DNA from: Streptomyces antimicrobicus
GTDB taxonomy: Bacteria; Actinomycetota; Actinomycetes; Streptomycetales; Streptomycetaceae
Reading direction: 5' to 3'
Assembly (NCBI RefSeq): GCF_020532625.1
Contig: NZ_JAJAUY010000061.1
Coordinates: 1 to 34,137, forward strand
Length of the DNA stretch: 34,137 nucleotides
Made by a program: the position numbers and the translations under genes. The notes under the pieces are model-generated. The model saw nothing but the letters and a program-made list of their open reading frames with translations. It was not told the origin of the DNA and did no database searches. Shown one piece after another: positions 14,957 to 24,902 of the stretch. Positions within the stretch are counted from its first letter, which is position 1, and every line of letters begins with the position of its first letter.

Positions 14957-14994
14957 CCGACAGCCCCGCCGTTGTCCACAGGCGGGGCTGTCGG
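14957..14994. terminator. Perfect 14-bp hairpin with a DnaA-box loop between tmk and holB
   Basis: CCGACAGCCCCGCC (14957-14970) and GGCGGGGCTGTCGG (14981-14994) are exact reverse complements around a 10-base loop GTTGTCCACA. It lies about 57 bases past the tmk stop and 67 bases before the holB start, so it most simply ends or attenuates tmk transcription. Positions 14972-14980 read TTGTCCACA, the preferred Streptomyces DnaA-box sequence. There is no T-run. Confidence 0.7.
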
Positions 14995-15051
14995 GCCGGG
15001 CGACGTCAGCGGTCCCGGGCCGGGCGGCGTCAGCGGTCGGGCCGGGCGGCG

Positions 15052-15060
<9 letters not shown>
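14993..15060. repeat. Three tandem repeats of 22-24 bp across the tmk stop codon
   Basis: Units GGGCCGGGCGRCGTCAGCGG at 14993-15016 (24 bp), 15017-15038 (22 bp) and 15039-15060 (22 bp). The tmk stop codon (15052-15054) lies in the third unit, and each other unit carries the same TGA on the minus strand, so the repeat has duplicated the gene end and its stop. Confidence 0.85.
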
Positions 15061-18588
<3,528 letters not shown>

Positions 18589-18819
18589 CCGCCCAGCCTA
18601 TCCGCTGGGACCGACGTGGCGGAGGCCCGCGGTCCGCCTCCCCCGGCCCCAGGCCCCCGGCCCCGGGCCCCCGGCCCCGTCCTCGGCCCCGTCCTCGGCC
18701 CCCGTACGGCGACGGCCTCGGTACGGCAACGGCCCGGCCCCGGACCCGCCCCCGCGTGCTGTGCGCGGGGCCGTGGCCAGGACCGGGCCGGAACCAGGCT
18801 TGCCCGGCAGCGCCTGCCG

Positions 18820-21696
18820 CTACTCCTCCGAGGCGGCCGTGGCCGTGGCCGAGGCGGTCGCCTTGGCGGCGGCCGTCTTCTTCGCGGCCGCGGTCTTCGC
18901 CGTGGCCGTCTTCTTGGCGGCGGTCTTGGTCGTCGCCGTCTTGGCCGTCGCCGTCTTGGCGGCCGTGGTCTTCTTCGCGGCCGTCTTCTTGGCGGTGGTG
19001 GTCTTCTTCGCCGCGGCCTTCTTGGCGGGTGCCTTCTTGGCCGTCTTCTTCGCCGGACCCTTGGCGCGCTTCTCGGCGAGCAGCTCGTAGCCCCGCTCCG
19101 GCGTGATGGTCTCGACGTCGTCGTCGCGCCGCAGCGTCGCGTTGGTCTCGCCGTCCGTCACGTACGGGCCGAACCGGCCGTCCTTGACGACGACCGGCCG
19201 CTCGCTGACCGGGTCCGTGCCCAGCTCCTTCAGCGGGGGCTTGGCCGCCGCCCGCCCGCGGACCTTGGGCTGGGCGTAGATCGCCAGCGCCTCGTCCAGC
19301 GTGATGGTGAAGAGCTGGTCCTCGCTCTCCAGGGAGCGCGAGTCCGTGCCCTTCTTCAGGTACGGGCCGTAGCGGCCGTTCTGCGCGGTGATCTCCACGC
19401 CTTCCGCGTCCGTGCCGACGACGCGCGGCAGGGACATCAGCTTGAGCGCGTCCTCCAGCGTGACCGTGTCCAGCGACATGGTCTTGAAGAGGGAGGCCGT
19501 GCGCGGCTTGACCGCGTTCTTGCCGGTCTTCGGGGTGCCCTCGGGCAGGACCTCGGTGACGTACGGGCCGTAACGCCCGTCCTTGGCCACGATCTCGTGG
19601 CCGGTGACCGGGTCCTTGCCGAGCTGGAACTCGCCGCTCGGGCGGTCGAAGAGCTCCTGCGCGTACTCGACGCTCAGCTCGTCGGGGGCGAGGTCGGCCG
19701 GGACGTCGGCCCGCTGGTGGCCCTCCGCGTCCTTCTCGCCGCGCTCGACGTACGGGCCGTAGCGCCCCACGCGCAGCACGATGCCGTCGCCGACCGGGAA
19801 GGAGGAGATCTCCCGGGCGTCGATCGCGCCGAGGTCCGTGACCAGCTCCTTCAGGCCGCCGAGCGCGTCGGCGTCGCCGCCGGCCCCGCCCTCGGCACCC
19901 TCGGCGCCGAAGTAGAAGCGCTTGAGCCACGGCACGGACTGCGCCTCACCGCGCGCGATGCGGTCGAGGTCGTCCTCCATCTTGGCGGTGAAGTCGTAGT
20001 CGACGAGCCGGCCGAAGTGCTTCTCCAGCAGGTTGACCACGGCGAAGGAGAGGAAGGACGGGACGAGCGCCGTGCCCTTCTTGAACACGTAGCCGCGGTC
20101 CAGGATCGTGCCGATGATCGACGCGTAGGTCGACGGACGGCCGATCTCGCGCTCTTCGAGCTCCTTGACCAAGGACGCCTCGGTGTACCGGGCCGGCGGC
20201 TTGGTGGCGTGGCCGTCGGCGGTGATCTCCTCGGCGGTCAGCGCGTCGCCCTCGGCGACCTGCGGCAGGCGCCGCTCGCGGTCGTCGAGCTCGGCGTTCG
20301 GGTCGTCGGCGCCCTCGACGTAGGCCTTCATGAAGCCGTGGAAGGTGATCGTCTTGCCGGACGCGGTGAACTCGGCGTCCCGGCCGTCGCTCGCCGTGCC
20401 GCCGATCTTGACGGTGACGGAGTTCCCGGTCGCGTCCTTCATCTGGGACGCGACGGTCCGCTTCCAGATCAGCTCGTACAGCTTGAACTGGTCGCCGGTC
20501 AGGCCCGTCTCGGCGGGCGTGCGGAAACGATCACCCGAAGGCCGGATCGCCTCGTGCGCCTCCTGGGCGTTCTTGACCTTGCCCGCGTAGACCCGCGGCT
20601 GGGCCGGCAGGTAGTCGGCCCCGTAGAGCTGCGTGACCTGGGCGCGGGCCGCGGCCACGGCCGTGTCGGACAGGACCGTGGAGTCGGTACGCATGTAGGT
20701 GATGAAGCCGTTCTCGTACAGCTTCTGCGCCACCTGCATGGTCGCCTTCGCGCCGAAGCCGAGCTTGCGCGAGGCCTCCTGCTGGAGCGTGGTCGTACGG
20801 AACGGCGCGTACGGCGAGCGGCGGTACGGCTTGGACTCCACCGAGCGGACCGCGAAGGAGGAGTCGGCGAGCGCGGCGGCCAGGGCCCGGGCGTTCGCCT
20901 CGTCCAGGTGCAGCACGTCGGCGTTCTTGAGCTGCCCGTTCGAGCCGAAGTCGCGGCCCTGGGCCACGCGCCGGCCGTCCACGGTGTTCAGCCGGGCGAC
21001 GAGGGTCGAGGGGTCGCTGGCGTCGCCGGGGCGGCCGGTGCCGAAGGTGCCGGTCAGGTCCCAGTACTCGGCGGAGCGGAACGCGATGCGCTCGCGCTCG
21101 CGCTCGACGACGAGGCGGGTGGCGACGGACTGGACACGGCCGGCCGACAGCCGCGGCATGACCTTCTTCCACAGGACCGGCGAGACCTCGTAGCCGTAGA
21201 GGCGGTCGAGGATGCGGCGGGTCTCCTGGGCGTCGACCATGCGCTGGTTGAGCTGGCGCGGGTTGGCGACGGCGTCGCGGATCGCGTCCTTGGTGATCTC
21301 GTGGAAGACCATCCGGTGGACGGGGACCTTGGGCTTGAGCACTTCCTGGAGGTGCCACGCGATGGCTTCGCCCTCGCGGTCCTCATCGGTGGCGAGGAAG
21401 AGCTCGTCGGACTCGGCCAGGAGCTCCTTGAGCTTCTTGACCTGGGCCTTCTTGTCGGCGTTGACGACGTAGATCGGCTGGAAGTCGTGCTCGACGTCCA
21501 CGCCGAGGCGGCGGACCTCGCCGGTGTACTTGTCGGGGACCTCGGCCGCGCCGTTCGGCAGGTCGCGGATGTGCCCGACGCTCGCCTCGACGACGTATCC
21601 CGGGCCGAGGTAGCCCTTGATCGTCTTCGCCTTGGCAGGGGACTCGACGATGACGAGTCGGCGGCCGCCCTTTGCGGTCTCGCTAGTCGGGGACAA
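18820..21696 (-). CDS. topA: DNA topoisomerase I (type IA)
   Basis: About 958 residues. The TOPRIM domain has Glu18 in V-E-S-P-A-K-A and the acidic T-D-E-D-R-E-G-E triad around 103-110. The cleavage domain has the active-site Tyr334 in I-T-Y-M-R-T-D-S, and R-L-S-A-G-R-V-Q-S-V precedes it. The C-terminal half carries several G-R-Y/F-G-P-Y-V topo-C-terminal repeats instead of the zinc fingers of E. coli TopA, and ends in about 70 residues of Lys/Ala/Thr repeats that in Streptomyces raise processivity and DNA binding. It relaxes negative supercoils and in Streptomyces is the only type IA enzyme and essential. The TTG at 21696, preceded by GGAGAG, gives the N-terminus known for the family (SPTSETAKGGRRL). 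The 231-bp gap to tmk is CCCCGG-rich, with CGTCCTCGGCCC repeated. Confidence 0.95.
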   Translation of the reverse strand: MSPTSETAKGGRRLVIVESPAKAKTIKGYLGPGYVVEASVGHIRDLPNGAAEVPDKYTGEVRRLGVDVEHDFQPIYVVNADKKAQVKKLKELLAESDELFLATDEDREGEAIAWHLQEVLKPKVPVHRMVFHEITKDAIRDAVANPRQLNQRMVDAQETRRILDRLYGYEVSPVLWKKVMPRLSAGRVQSVATRLVVERERERIAFRSAEYWDLTGTFGTGRPGDASDPSTLVARLNTVDGRRVAQGRDFGSNGQLKNADVLHLDEANARALAAALADSSFAVRSVESKPYRRSPYAPFRTTTLQQEASRKLGFGAKATMQVAQKLYENGFITYMRTDSTVLSDTAVAAARAQVTQLYGADYLPAQPRVYAGKVKNAQEAHEAIRPSGDRFRTPAETGLTGDQFKLYELIWKRTVASQMKDATGNSVTVKIGGTASDGRDAEFTASGKTITFHGFMKAYVEGADDPNAELDDRERRLPQVAEGDALTAEEITADGHATKPPARYTEASLVKELEEREIGRPSTYASIIGTILDRGYVFKKGTALVPSFLSFAVVNLLEKHFGRLVDYDFTAKMEDDLDRIARGEAQSVPWLKRFYFGAEGAEGGAGGDADALGGLKELVTDLGAIDAREISSFPVGDGIVLRVGRYGPYVERGEKDAEGHQRADVPADLAPDELSVEYAQELFDRPSGEFQLGKDPVTGHEIVAKDGRYGPYVTEVLPEGTPKTGKNAVKPRTASLFKTMSLDTVTLEDALKLMSLPRVVGTDAEGVEITAQNGRYGPYLKKGTDSRSLESEDQLFTITLDEALAIYAQPKVRGRAAAKPPLKELGTDPVSERPVVVKDGRFGPYVTDGETNATLRRDDDVETITPERGYELLAEKRAKGPAKKTAKKAPAKKAAAKKTTTAKKTAAKKTTAAKTATAKTATTKTAAKKTATAKTAAAKKTAAAKATASATATAASEE

Positions 21697-21744
21697 CTTG
21701 GCTCTTCTCTCCGGTCGGCACTCGGTCGCAGTACGGCGACGCTG

Positions 21745-21778
21745 CGGAGTGTGACGGTACAACCCGCCCCCGTGTCAA
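21745..21778 (-). promoter_or_regulatory. Candidate topA promoter
   Basis: On the minus strand a perfect TTGACA (21773-21778) lies 80 bases before the topA start in an AT-richer patch; a -10 is less clear (T-A-C-C-G-T and T-C-A-C-A-C lie 13 and 18 bases downstream). topA in Streptomyces is known to be induced by raised negative supercoiling, so a non-optimal spacer would be fitting, but that is inference. Confidence 0.4.
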
Positions 21779-21883
21779 ACGGCACAAGCCCGCAACGGCC
21801 ACTCGAACGGTAACCCGACAAGTGCCCTTTCTGCCGCCCGGATGTCGCGGCGGCCCGTTGTCGATCACCGGGCCGAGTGGCCA

Positions 21884-21916
21884 GGGGGCCGTCTGGCCCC
21901 CGCCCGGGCGGGGGCC
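21884..21916. other. Overlapping hairpin and 22-bp palindrome
   Basis: GGGGGCC (21884-21890), loop GTCT, GGCCCCC (21895-21901) form one hairpin. The right arm is also the left part of a perfect 22-bp palindrome GGCCCCCGCCCGGGCGGGGGCC-type sequence at 21895-21916. The two structures share 21895-21901 and cannot form together. They lie between the small membrane protein gene and topA and may act as terminator or switch. Confidence 0.6.
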
Positions 21917-22230
21917 CGGCTGGAGCCCGGCTCGGCCCTGGCTCGGGCCCGGCCCGGTTCCGGCTCGGCTCTGACTCGGCCCTGGCTCGGGCCCGTCCCG
22001 GCCCGGCTCAGGCCCGGCCCGGTCCCGGCTCGGCCCTGCCCGCCCGGCTCGGGCCCGGTCGGGGCCCGGCTCAGCTCTCACCCGCCCGGCTCAGGCCGGG
22101 CAGCGCAGGCCCGGCCCGGTCCCGGCTCGCGCCCGGCTGCTCCCCGACCCGGTTCGGACCCGGGTTGGCCCACAGGTCCGGACTCGGTTCAGAGCCCGAT
22201 CCGGAGCCCGGTTCGGAGCCCGGTCCGGAC
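21917..22230. repeat. Degenerate CCCGGCTCGGGCC repeat block upstream of topA
   Basis: About 300 bp of loose repeats built from CCCGGCTCGGCCCTGGCTCGGGCC, with GGTTCCGGCTCGG and CCGGTTCGGACC variants towards 22230. Open frames through it translate to Gly/Pro/Arg repeats with no recognisable domain or start context, so no gene is called. Confidence 0.7.
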
Positions 22231-22236
22231 CCCGGT

Positions 22237-22434
22237 TCACACCCGGGTGAGGCACCAGGCGCCCAGGACCAAGGCGAGTCCGCCAGCCAGCACCGCCAGC
22301 GGGACGGCCACCGACGGCCGGACTCCTTCGGCGACCGGCGCGCGGTGCGCCACGCGCAGCGCCGTCCAGGTCAGCACGGCGGCCCCGAACAGCAGGAACA
22401 CCGTCGCCGCGAAGATCGCAGGCCCAGCCTCCAT
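22237..22434 (-). CDS. Small two-helix membrane protein
   Basis: 65 residues with two membrane segments (about 5-27 and 43-62) joined by a short basic loop R-V-A-H-R-A-P-V-A-E-G-V-R-P. Both ends are short. The family is not recognised; similar short membrane proteins occur upstream of topA in Streptomyces, but no function is known to me. The ATG has a good ribosome site GAAAGGGG about seven bases upstream. It is co-directional with the methyltransferase (120 bp upstream) and topA (540 bp downstream). Confidence 0.7.
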   Translation of the reverse strand: MEAGPAIFAATVFLLFGAAVLTWTALRVAHRAPVAEGVRPSVAVPLAVLAGGLALVLGAWCLTRV

Positions 22435-22554
22435 GCCGTTCCCCTTTCCCCCGGGGCCGCGTGCCGATCCTGGTGGAGGATCCCCCCGCCGTCGCGACCG
22501 GCTCCCCCGCGCGGAAGCCTTTCAGCCACGGGGGTACGGCAGGAGAACGGCGGG

Positions 22555-24090
22555 TTACATCACGGACTCGCCGGCCGCGGCGGGCTCCAGGAAGCCCTGC
22601 TCCACCAGCAGCCGGATCGCCTCCGGCGTACGGTCCCGCAGCAGCACCGGGTCCTCCTGGACCAGCTGGGCGATGGCGTCCAGGATCCGGCCGGCGGTCA
22701 ACGAGCCGTCGCAGACCCCGGCGAAGCCCGCCCCGACCGTGTCGACCTTGGTGGCCCTGCGCATCCCGCGGTTCTGGCGGAGCACCACGTGCTCGGGGTC
22801 CTCCGCCCCCGGCGCGCCTACCTGCTCCTGGACGACCTCCTCGACCAGCCGGAACCGGCCCGCCAGCAGGGCCGCGTCGTCGTGCTCGCGCAGGAAGTCC
22901 TGGCGGGCGAAGTGCGCCCGCACGGTCTCGCCGAGCGGCTGTTCGACCGGGTGCGGCCACTCCTCCACCACGATCGAGGGGACTTCCGCGTCCGTACGGC
23001 GCAGGGTGATCCAGCCGAACCCGACGGCCTTGGTCTTGCGCGCCTCGAACTCCTCCAACCAGGCCTCGTAGTGCTCGGCGTAGACCGCGGGGTCGGTGCG
23101 GTGGTCGCCGGCGTCGCGCAGCCACAGCTCGGCGTACTGCGTGACGTCCTGCACCTCGCGCTGCACGATCCAGGCGTCGCAGCCGCGCGGCACCCAGGAG
23201 CGGAGCCGGTCCTTCCAGTCCTCTCCCTCCACGTGCTGCCAGTTCGCCAGGAACTGCGCGTACCCGCCGGGGTTGAGGTGGTCGCCGGCCTGCTGGACCA
23301 GCGTGCGGCACAGGTCGTCGCCGCCCATCCCGCCGTCCCGGTACGTCAGCCGGGCGCCCGGGGAGATCACGAAGGGCGGGTTGGACACGATCAGGTCGTA
23401 CGTGGCGTCGCCCACGGGCTCGAACAGGGAGCCGGTGAGCAGCTCCGCCTCGGGCGCGCCGGACAGCGCCAGGGTCAGCCGGGTGAATCCCAGCGCCCTG
23501 GGGTTGACGTCGGTGGCGGTGACCCGGGTGGCGTGCTGGGCCGCGTGGAGCGCCTGGATGCCCGAGCCGGTGCCGAGATCGAGGGCCGAGCCGACCGGGG
23601 TCCGCACCGTGATCCCGGCCAGCGTCGTGGACGCCCCGCCGACGCCGAGCACCACGGACGTGTCCGCGTCCCCGCCCCGGTTGATCCCGCCGGCCCCGCC
23701 GACCGCGCAGCCGAGGTCCGACACGATGAACCAGTCCTCGCCGTCGGGGCCGCCGTACGGGCGGACGTCGACGGTGGCGCGGACCTCGTCGCCCTCCCGG
23801 GACAGCCAGCCGTCGGCCAGCGCCTGGTCGAGCGGCAGCACGCCCGGCTCCGCCGCCAAGGCGGCGTACGGCACGGGCCGCTGGAGCAGGAACAGCCGGA
23901 CCAGCAGCGCCAGCGGGCCGTCCTCGCGGGTGGCCCGCAGGGCGGGGACGGTCTCGCTGCGGGCCAGGGCGGCGTACGCGGGCGCGCCGAGCAGGTCGAG
24001 CAGGCCGTCGGCGGTGAAGCCCGCGGCGAGCAGGGCCGCGCGGAGCTCGGCGGCGTGGTCGGGCGACGGAAGGCGGGTGCTGGTACTCAC
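22555..24090 (-). CDS. Class I SAM-dependent methyltransferase (N5-Gln/RNA-base type)
   Basis: 511 residues. The N-terminal 150 residues form a helical domain and a beta-rich part (G-E-D-W-F-I-V-S-D-L-G). The Rossmann domain has the SAM motif A-L-D-L-G-T-G-S-G-I-Q-A-L with Asp171, the acidic strand T-D-V-N-P-R-A, and the catalytic S-N-P-P-F-V with Asn237, as in methylases of exocyclic nitrogens (HemK/PrmC, RlmG/RsmC). A C-terminal domain of about 130 residues follows. The substrate is likely rRNA or a protein glutamine but cannot be read from sequence. Start is GTG at 24090, with only a weak GG-rich ribosome site. It ends before a small GATCCT-GGTGG-AGGATC hairpin (22466-22482). Confidence 0.88.
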   Translation of the reverse strand: MSTSTRLPSPDHAAELRAALLAAGFTADGLLDLLGAPAYAALARSETVPALRATREDGPLALLVRLFLLQRPVPYAALAAEPGVLPLDQALADGWLSREGDEVRATVDVRPYGGPDGEDWFIVSDLGCAVGGAGGINRGGDADTSVVLGVGGASTTLAGITVRTPVGSALDLGTGSGIQALHAAQHATRVTATDVNPRALGFTRLTLALSGAPEAELLTGSLFEPVGDATYDLIVSNPPFVISPGARLTYRDGGMGGDDLCRTLVQQAGDHLNPGGYAQFLANWQHVEGEDWKDRLRSWVPRGCDAWIVQREVQDVTQYAELWLRDAGDHRTDPAVYAEHYEAWLEEFEARKTKAVGFGWITLRRTDAEVPSIVVEEWPHPVEQPLGETVRAHFARQDFLREHDDAALLAGRFRLVEEVVQEQVGAPGAEDPEHVVLRQNRGMRRATKVDTVGAGFAGVCDGSLTAGRILDAIAQLVQEDPVLLRDRTPEAIRLLVEQGFLEPAAAGESVM

Positions 24091-24130
24091 CCGACCATTG
24101 TGTCCGCCCCCACCGATGATGCGTACGACA

Positions 24131-24160
24131 CGGCCGGGGCCCTGTGGAAAACCCCGGCCG
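24131..24160. terminator. 9-bp perfect hairpin between lipoprotein and methyltransferase genes
   Basis: CGGCCGGGG (24131-24139) pairs with CCCCGGCCG (24152-24160) around a 12-base loop; on the minus strand the loop reads TTTTCCACAGGG. It lies about 50 bases past the lipoprotein stop and is a likely terminator for it. The loop contains TTTTCCACA, close to a DnaA box. Confidence 0.55.
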
Positions 24161-24198
24161 GTTCCGTCCGCCGCACCCCGGCCGGTTCCGTCCGCCGC
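24151..24198. repeat. Perfect 24-bp tandem duplication
   Basis: Two identical 24-bp units (24151-24174 and 24175-24198) beginning ACCCCGGCCGGTTCCG. The first unit includes the right arm of the adjacent hairpin; the second supplies an alternative right arm. It ends 11 bases before the lipoprotein stop codon. Confidence 0.95.
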
Positions 24199-24208
24199 GC
24201 CGCGGCCG

Positions 24209-24772
24209 TCAGCTCTTGCTGGGGGCCGGCACCGTCATCTGGCAGCCCTTCTGGGCGTTCATCGCCTTGGACACGCCACCGGACTTGAGCTTCTCGCTGG
24301 CCTCCTCCGCGCCCTTGGCGGCGTCCTTGAGGCCTTCCGCGATCGGCTTGAGGTCGTCCGCGAACTTGCGCTGGTCCTTGGGGTCGAGCGCGTCCATCTT
24401 CGCCTTGAGGTCCGCGTACGCCTTGGAGCTGGTGTTGAAGCCGTCGGCGGCGGCGCTCTGGGTGGCCTCGCCGTTCTTGACGGGCGGGGCCCCGGCCTGG
24501 GTGAGGCTTTCGGCCATCGACTTGTAGGCGTCGGAGATCTGCTGGAACGCCGCCGAGTCGGTCTTCTGCACGTCCTCGGACTTGGTGTCGGCCGTCGAGA
24601 CGCGCTTGATCTCGGCGTTGGCGTCCTCGATCTTCTTGAGGTTCGGCTGCCAGCCGTCGCAGACCTTCTTGGCCCACGCGTCGGTCTTGTTCTCGCCGTC
24701 GTCACCACAGCCGGACAGGACGAGCATCAGCACCGCACAGCAGGAGGCTGCGGCCGCAAGCTTCTTGTTCAC
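24209..24772 (-). CDS. Small lipoprotein of unknown function
   Basis: 187 residues. Basic N-terminus, hydrophobic core and lipobox L-S-G-C with Cys22, so it is lipidated at the outer face of the membrane. The remainder is almost entirely charged helix: K-K-V-C-D-G-W-Q-P-N-L-K-K-I-E-D-A-N-A-E-I, S-D-A-Y-K-S-M-A-E, and repeated D-L-K-P-I-A-E-G-L-K-D-A-A-K-G-A-E-E-A. A pair of Cys (in KVCDGW and QKGCQM) could form a disulfide closing the helical bundle. Family not recognised with certainty; such small lipoproteins are common in Streptomyces. The GTG at 24772 has GGAAGGGA eight bases before it, and a TATGTT (24806-24811 on the plus strand) is a possible -10. Confidence 0.82.
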   Translation of the reverse strand: MNKKLAAAASCCAVLMLVLSGCGDDGENKTDAWAKKVCDGWQPNLKKIEDANAEIKRVSTADTKSEDVQKTDSAAFQQISDAYKSMAESLTQAGAPPVKNGEATQSAAADGFNTSSKAYADLKAKMDALDPKDQRKFADDLKPIAEGLKDAAKGAEEASEKLKSGGVSKAMNAQKGCQMTVPAPSKS

Positions 24773-24834
24773 CGGTTCGGTCCCTTCCAAGGCTCTCGGC
24801 CCGGAACATACACGCCCTTCGACAGAGCGCGCAG

Positions 24835-24882
24835 AAAGGCGGACTGACGACGCGTCGCCGCGCGCCGCCTGTCCGCCTTTCG
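24835..24882 (-). terminator. Terminator hairpin after hppA
   Basis: GAAAGGCGGAC (24835-24845) and GTCCGCCTTTC (24872-24882) are exact reverse complements (11 bp) enclosing 26 bases that contain a further GACGCGTC palindrome. It begins 21 bases past the hppA stop. No long T-run follows. Confidence 0.7.
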
Positions 24883-24902
24883 TCGTAGCGGGAAGGTCCC
24901 GG

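Noticed and set aside
14972..14980. Replication origin
   Set aside because: Only one strong DnaA box is present with no cluster, no dnaA/dnaN and no AT-rich unwinding region. Looser matches (364-372, 27318-27326, 32871-32879, 33731-33739) are what chance would give.
18616..21813. A 1065-codon open frame opposite topA
   Set aside because: It is the antisense shadow of a conserved essential gene, without a ribosome site or domain.
22091..23311. A 406-codon minus-strand frame overlapping the methyltransferase
   Set aside because: Overlaps a gene with clear motifs in another frame; composition is Arg/Gly/Ala shadow.
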